Positions 60,180 through 64,000 of a DNA stretch of 64,000 nucleotides are shown here, one piece after another. The notes beneath the pieces were generated by a model. That model saw only the letters and a list, made by a program, of their open reading frames with translations. It ran no database searches and had not been told where the DNA came from. A program made the position numbers and the translations under genes. Every line of letters begins with the position of its first letter. Positions within the stretch are counted from its first letter, which is position 1. Source of the DNA: Parietaria judaica (taxonomy: Eukaryota > Streptophyta > Magnoliopsida > Rosales > Urticaceae); assembly GCA_954871525.1 (NCBI GenBank), contig OX940861.1:7548842-7612841 (forward strand). Reading direction: 5' to 3'.

Positions 60180-62396
60180 GGGTTAATTGCGGCAAAAAGA
60201 CCTAACATTTGGTCAAATTCTCTCCCGTGTACCCAACTTCCATAAATGGCGGCAATAATACCCAAACTCAATTTTTTGGGAGTTGACCGAGGAAATCTGT
60301 CCACGTGGCTGTTTTCCTTTGCCACATGGCACTTGGCTGCCACGTGGCATGCCACGTAATTATTATTTTAAAATAATTTAAAAAATATATTTTTTAAACT
60401 TTTTAATTTTTTTAAAAATTAAATTATTTTTCAATAATGAATATTTAAATTTAAATATTCATTATTGGTTATTATTATTAAATATAAGTATTCATTTTGG
60501 AAAAGTGGGTCAAACGAAATAAATAAAGAAAAAAATCACCGTTCACGGTTCACTCAAACTCCGCCTCCGATCCGGTTCACGGGTGGAATGAAATCGCTTA
60601 ATATGTTTAATAATAATAACCAATAATAATCATATGATTATTTAATGACAATTTAAAAAAAGAATAATATATAAATAAAAAAACATATTAAACAATTATT
60701 ATTATAAAATGCAAACACAAAAAATATATCATGCAAACAAATAAAACAATTGTTCGTTAAATATAAATATGACTACATTTGTTTTTGAATAAGTAGTGTG
60801 TATTTAATTATGTTTTGACATTTTAAACAATATGTATGTGTTTATTGATTATTATTATTAAACTTATTAACAATTTTATTAGACGCGTGAACCGGATCGG
60901 ATACAAAGTTCAAGTGAACCGTGAACGGTGATTTTTATTTCGTTCTACCCATTTTTTAAAAAAATAAATAATTATTTGTTCTACCCACGTGGCAAAGGCT
61001 AATAGCCACTGTTGATGCAGAAAAACGCTTCAAACATTTAGCGGCCCAATTGCTTGTGTTGGGCCGGGCCCAATGTCGTCTTGTTGACTTTTGTGGACTT
61101 TGGGCTTGGGCTCCTGGACTTTCGAGTCAATCGGATCCTCCGCTGACTCGATAATCAAAAATCCGTGGTAAACTCCACTACCTGTTGCTAATAGGGCCAG
61201 GACTTGGCCTGGCCCGGATTACAGGCTCGGGATACCAAAAATGGATTCCTGACCACCGTGTAGGGGGGGTTACAATATTGACTTTCAAGTGGACCTTGAC
61301 AGATTAGACCCTCAACCGGCGTCACGGGGACAGATCCGGGTCCTCGGGCTATCCGCGTAATCTGTATATCTGTCGGAGATACAAGAATACTGGATAGAAC
61401 GAGCACCTCACGGACCTAGAACCTTGGCAAGGAGGGTCTTAGATCGTGCCAAAATCTTCTCCAGAGCTTTCGCTCAAATGTGTTTTTTCTGTCTCGGAAC
61501 CTGAACAAAACAAAAACCCGAGATCAGGGAGAACAGGGGGGAGCCCCCGAATTCACCTCCGACGCTCAACATTAGTGTAATATTCGAGGGGGAGATGTTT
61601 AGAGGGTGCTCGAGAGAGTTTTGGTCGAGTTCCGTTGAGAGAGAATGAGTTACCGTTTAACTGAAACCGAGCTTCGATTTATAAGAGAACCCGGGGATTC
61701 AAATGCAAATATCTTTTGACTCGGGAGGCCCCTGGTGCAAAATTATATGTTTTTTCGCATCTTCGGGACGTGGCCGATCCAACGCCGCCAAAATCACGCC
61801 GATCGGAGCAGCGACGCACCTACACGCGGCAAATGTGGGCGGCGCGCGTGAGAGGCTTGCCTTCCAAGCTGGTGACGTCAGCGTGAGTCACCCAGCTGAT
61901 GTCATCCTTCTGGCGCGTCCAGCAGCTGCTCGACACGTGTGGGAACAGGGCCTTGACCCTTGGGAGGCCTGTGGGGGGTGCTGACACGTGGCGGCTGACC
62001 CTTGGGGGCCTGTGGGACCCGCCCGGGTGTTTCCCGGAGGTCCCGGATGTTTCCCGAGGCCGTTTTTTACAAATTTTATATTGATTTTGGGTATTTCGAT
62101 ATTTTTGGGATCATCTGGACCCTTTATTTTTCGAAAACGGGCTTCCGGTGAATATTTTGGGGACAAAATTGATTATAATTAATTAATTAATAAAGGAAAA
62201 ATTAGTTTAAATAATTGTTCCCTTTGCTAATTAATATTAAATCAATCGTGCAAAAATACCCGTAACAGCCACATTGACAGATTTCCTCGGTCAACTGTCA
62301 AATGTCAAGTTTGGGTACTTTTGCTGTCATTTACGGAGGTTGTATACACAACAGAGCATCTGAGCAAAGTTTGGGTCTTTTTGCCGCAATTAACCC
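60180..62396. mobile_element. Mutator-like element split by a solo LTR
   Basis: The ends are GGGTTAATTGCGGCAAAAA and TTTTTGCCGCAATTAACCC, flanked by the perfect 9-bp duplication TAATTTATA (60171-60179 and 62397-62405). The long inverted arms include ATCACCGTTCACGGTTCAC and GTGAACCGTGAACGGTGAT, GGTTCACG/CGTGAACC, and CCGAGGAAATCTGTCC / GACAGATTTCCTCGG. The right arm is interrupted by a 1258-bp solo LTR (61010-62267), so the element was about 950 bp before that. No transposase. Confidence 0.9.
61010..62267 (+). repeat. Solo LTR nested in the MULE arm (1258 bp), TSD GCCAC
   Basis: It starts TGTTGATGCAG and ends CCCGTAACA, with the 5-bp duplication GCCAC on each side (61005-61009 and 62268-62272). 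It is GC-rich relative to the surroundings. Joining the flanks restores the arm sequence GCCAC..GACAGATTTCCTCGG seen complementarily at the left end of the MULE, which confirms the insertion. Open frames inside it (61188-62182) overlap on both strands and show no known domain. Orientation is nominal. Confidence 0.85.
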
Positions 62397-62405
62397 TAAT
62401 TTATA

Positions 62406-63174
62406 CCACCAAAAAAAAAATCAAACTATTAACTATTTATACCCCTAGATAAATTCGGCCGATCAACACACAAAATCCCACAGCTAACTAATTTTAGGTA
62501 AAAAAAGATTTTGTTTTGCATTATTGTTATTATTTTAATACATTGCAATTATTTATTGCGTTGACGAATAATTTATATATATTTGTTTTATGATTTATAT
62601 GAAACCTCTCCAGGCATGTTTTTCATATGGGCCTAAATTCCAAAGGTACGTTTTATGAGGCTCATGTATTCATATTAGTGTACACATATATATAGTACTA
62701 TATTCAAGCCAGATTTTCATGGAGTTGCCGGGAATAACGCCAATTAATCATACTTTTTGTGGCATGTTCGCCTTGTTATATAATTTCGTAAGTCTACTAT
62801 CTCAAGAATATATACATAATGTTCAAAAATCATCGTCAAAGAGAAAATCAAGTGTCCAAAGAGTATCGAAATTTCCATTACCGAAAGACAAAGCATTCAT
62901 ACACAACTAAAAAACCGATACTAGTAGTGGAAACTAATACCGTAGAAGCTCTACCCGACGAATTTCCCCAAATTTCAAGATTAAATTTTTGTGTGGGACA
63001 ATTTATACTACTCAGAAATTTGTGTAAGAGTTTCTCAGCTCACAAAAATTTACCGGTCATTGTTGAGGTGAAAAATACCACAACAAAAGACGGAGCGACA
63101 ACTAATGTATTCCGTTTTTAATTTAATTTGAGACCTGGGTCTTTCTGTTAAAATCAATCACGCAAACAAAGATA
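62406..63174. other. Intergenic stretch with an unidentified open frame
   Basis: An ATG-initiated frame of 100 codons (62819-63121, plus) is basic at its N-terminus and matches no family I recognise. Without expression evidence it may be a chance frame. Nothing else is seen. Confidence 0.3.
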
Positions 63175-63182
63175 GTTGAAGA

Positions 63183-63857
63183 TTGAGATGTGTATGGGTT
63201 AGATTGGGTCGACCTGAGGTAAAAACTCAACCTGACCCGATCTTATTGGGCTTCGAAAAAGCGACCCAACCCAAATAATTTGAAGGTTGAATCCAATCCA
63301 ACCCGAAAAGCTCTTGGTTGGGTTGGGTCACTGGGCTGAACTAAAAATGAATAATAATTTTCTATACCAAATAAAAGGCTTATATTTAAACATTCAATCA
63401 ATAATATCTTTAATATAATGTTTTTAAACATCCTACTCAAAATTAAATAAATTACTATAGTCTTAATCAGTCAATAATGGAATTACAAAATATAGTGGTA
63501 AACTAAACTAGAAACATAGTCATAAACATAAGCTAGAAATGTAGTCGTAAACATTAGAAACGTAGTTGTAAAACATAAAATAATAACCAAATATAAAAAT
63601 TAGACAATAGTGTTATTTTTTTAATACTTTTTATGTGTTTTTACTTACTTAAAAAAACATCACAATATTAAAATAAATTATTAATGAAAAATAACTTGGT
63701 TAGGTCAATTGGGCAGGTCCTACTTAATGCATTGGGCCCAAACCCAACTCAACTATTTATTCGTGTTGGACCCAACCCAACCCGATATATATTGGGTTAA
63801 TTGTGTTGACTTAGATTGGAGTTTGGTTCAATTGGGTTGGGTTTTTGTACACACTTA
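63183..63857. mobile_element. Candidate hAT-type element rich in GGGTTGGGT words (675 bp)
   Basis: It is flanked by the perfect 8-bp direct repeat GTTGAAGA (63175-63182 and 63858-63865). The ends, TTGAGATGTGTATGGG and (complement) TAAGTGTGTACAAAAACCC, form a weak inverted repeat around TGTGTA. Both sides contain many GGGTTGGGT/ACCCAACCC words. The interior is AT-rich and non-coding. The superfamily is inferred from duplication length alone. Confidence 0.6.
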
Positions 63858-63865
63858 GTTGAAGA

Positions 63866-64000
63866 GAGATTGTATTTCTTGTATAAACTTCACTGCATTA
63901 AAGAGTTTTTTTTTCCTTCCATTCTTTCATCCCTTCGCTCGTCATTAGAGAGCTATTATCCTTGGATTCGTTTCCATCCTCATAAAGGGTGTTTACATTT
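63866..64000. other. Right edge of window
   Basis: A short AT/CT-rich tail; nothing recognised. Confidence 0.3.

Noticed and set aside
61703..62182. Overlapping frames on both strands considered as a gene fragment captured by the MULE
   Set aside because: They lie inside a solo LTR with its own TSD, overlap on both strands and show no domain, so GC-rich LTR sequence explains them.

Overview
The window is nuclear DNA from a flowering plant, most probably a eudicot. It holds three spliced plant genes with GT-AG introns (a cytokinin dehydrogenase, a CYP72A-type cytochrome P450 and an R2R3-MYB). These sit in a very AT-rich background full of (TA)n microsatellites and plant-type mobile elements. 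The species cannot be named from the sequence alone. No bacterial, organellar or CRISPR feature is visible.

Genes. All three are on the minus strand and far apart. A CKX7-like cytokinin oxidase/dehydrogenase (8286 down to 5170) has four exons and 527 codons before the stop. A CYP72A-type P450 (37813 down to 34616) has five exons and 514 codons. An R2R3-MYB resembling the TT2/C1 flavonoid regulators (57187 down to 56250) has three exons and 255 codons. Each splices into one uninterrupted frame. They act in different pathways (cytokinin breakdown in the cytosol, oxidation at the ER, transcription in the nucleus), so this is not a gene cluster.

Mobile elements make up most of the identifiable remainder, and many have boundaries proved by target-site duplications (TSDs). 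A Ty1/copia element (22506-27306) has 401-bp LTRs, a 5-bp TSD and LTRs with several heat-shock-element cores upstream of a TATA box; its coding region is broken. A second, older copia-like element spans about 49377-53907. Solo LTRs lie at 1296-1569, 2192-2798 and 61010-62267. hAT-type elements with 8-bp duplications lie at 8868-10118, 12525-13201 (twin copies), 18084-18537, 20331-20640, 31164-32146, 43836-45617, 54112-55348 and 63183-63857. Mutator-like long-inverted-repeat elements lie at 29144-30452, 31381-31851, 33237-33696, 33896-34363 and 60180-62396 with perfect 9-bp duplications, plus copies at 1-366 and 20766-21209 without one. Two tRNA-derived SINEs with long TSDs are at 4396-4598 and 12111-12217. 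LINE fragments lie at 19261-19990, 42979-43640 and 47480-47980, and a CACTA terminus at 27553.

Nesting gives a relative chronology: a MULE inside a hAT element (31381 in 31164-32146), a solo LTR inside a MULE arm (61010 in 60180-62396), and a hAT element within the roughly 3.8 kb that separates two parts of a LINE (43836 between 43640 and 47480). I found no convincing undescribed biochemical system. The items most worth following are the heat-element-rich copia LTR, the hAT family with about 156-bp internal tandem repeats, and a 90-bp tandem duplication that repeats the first splice donor of the P450 gene.
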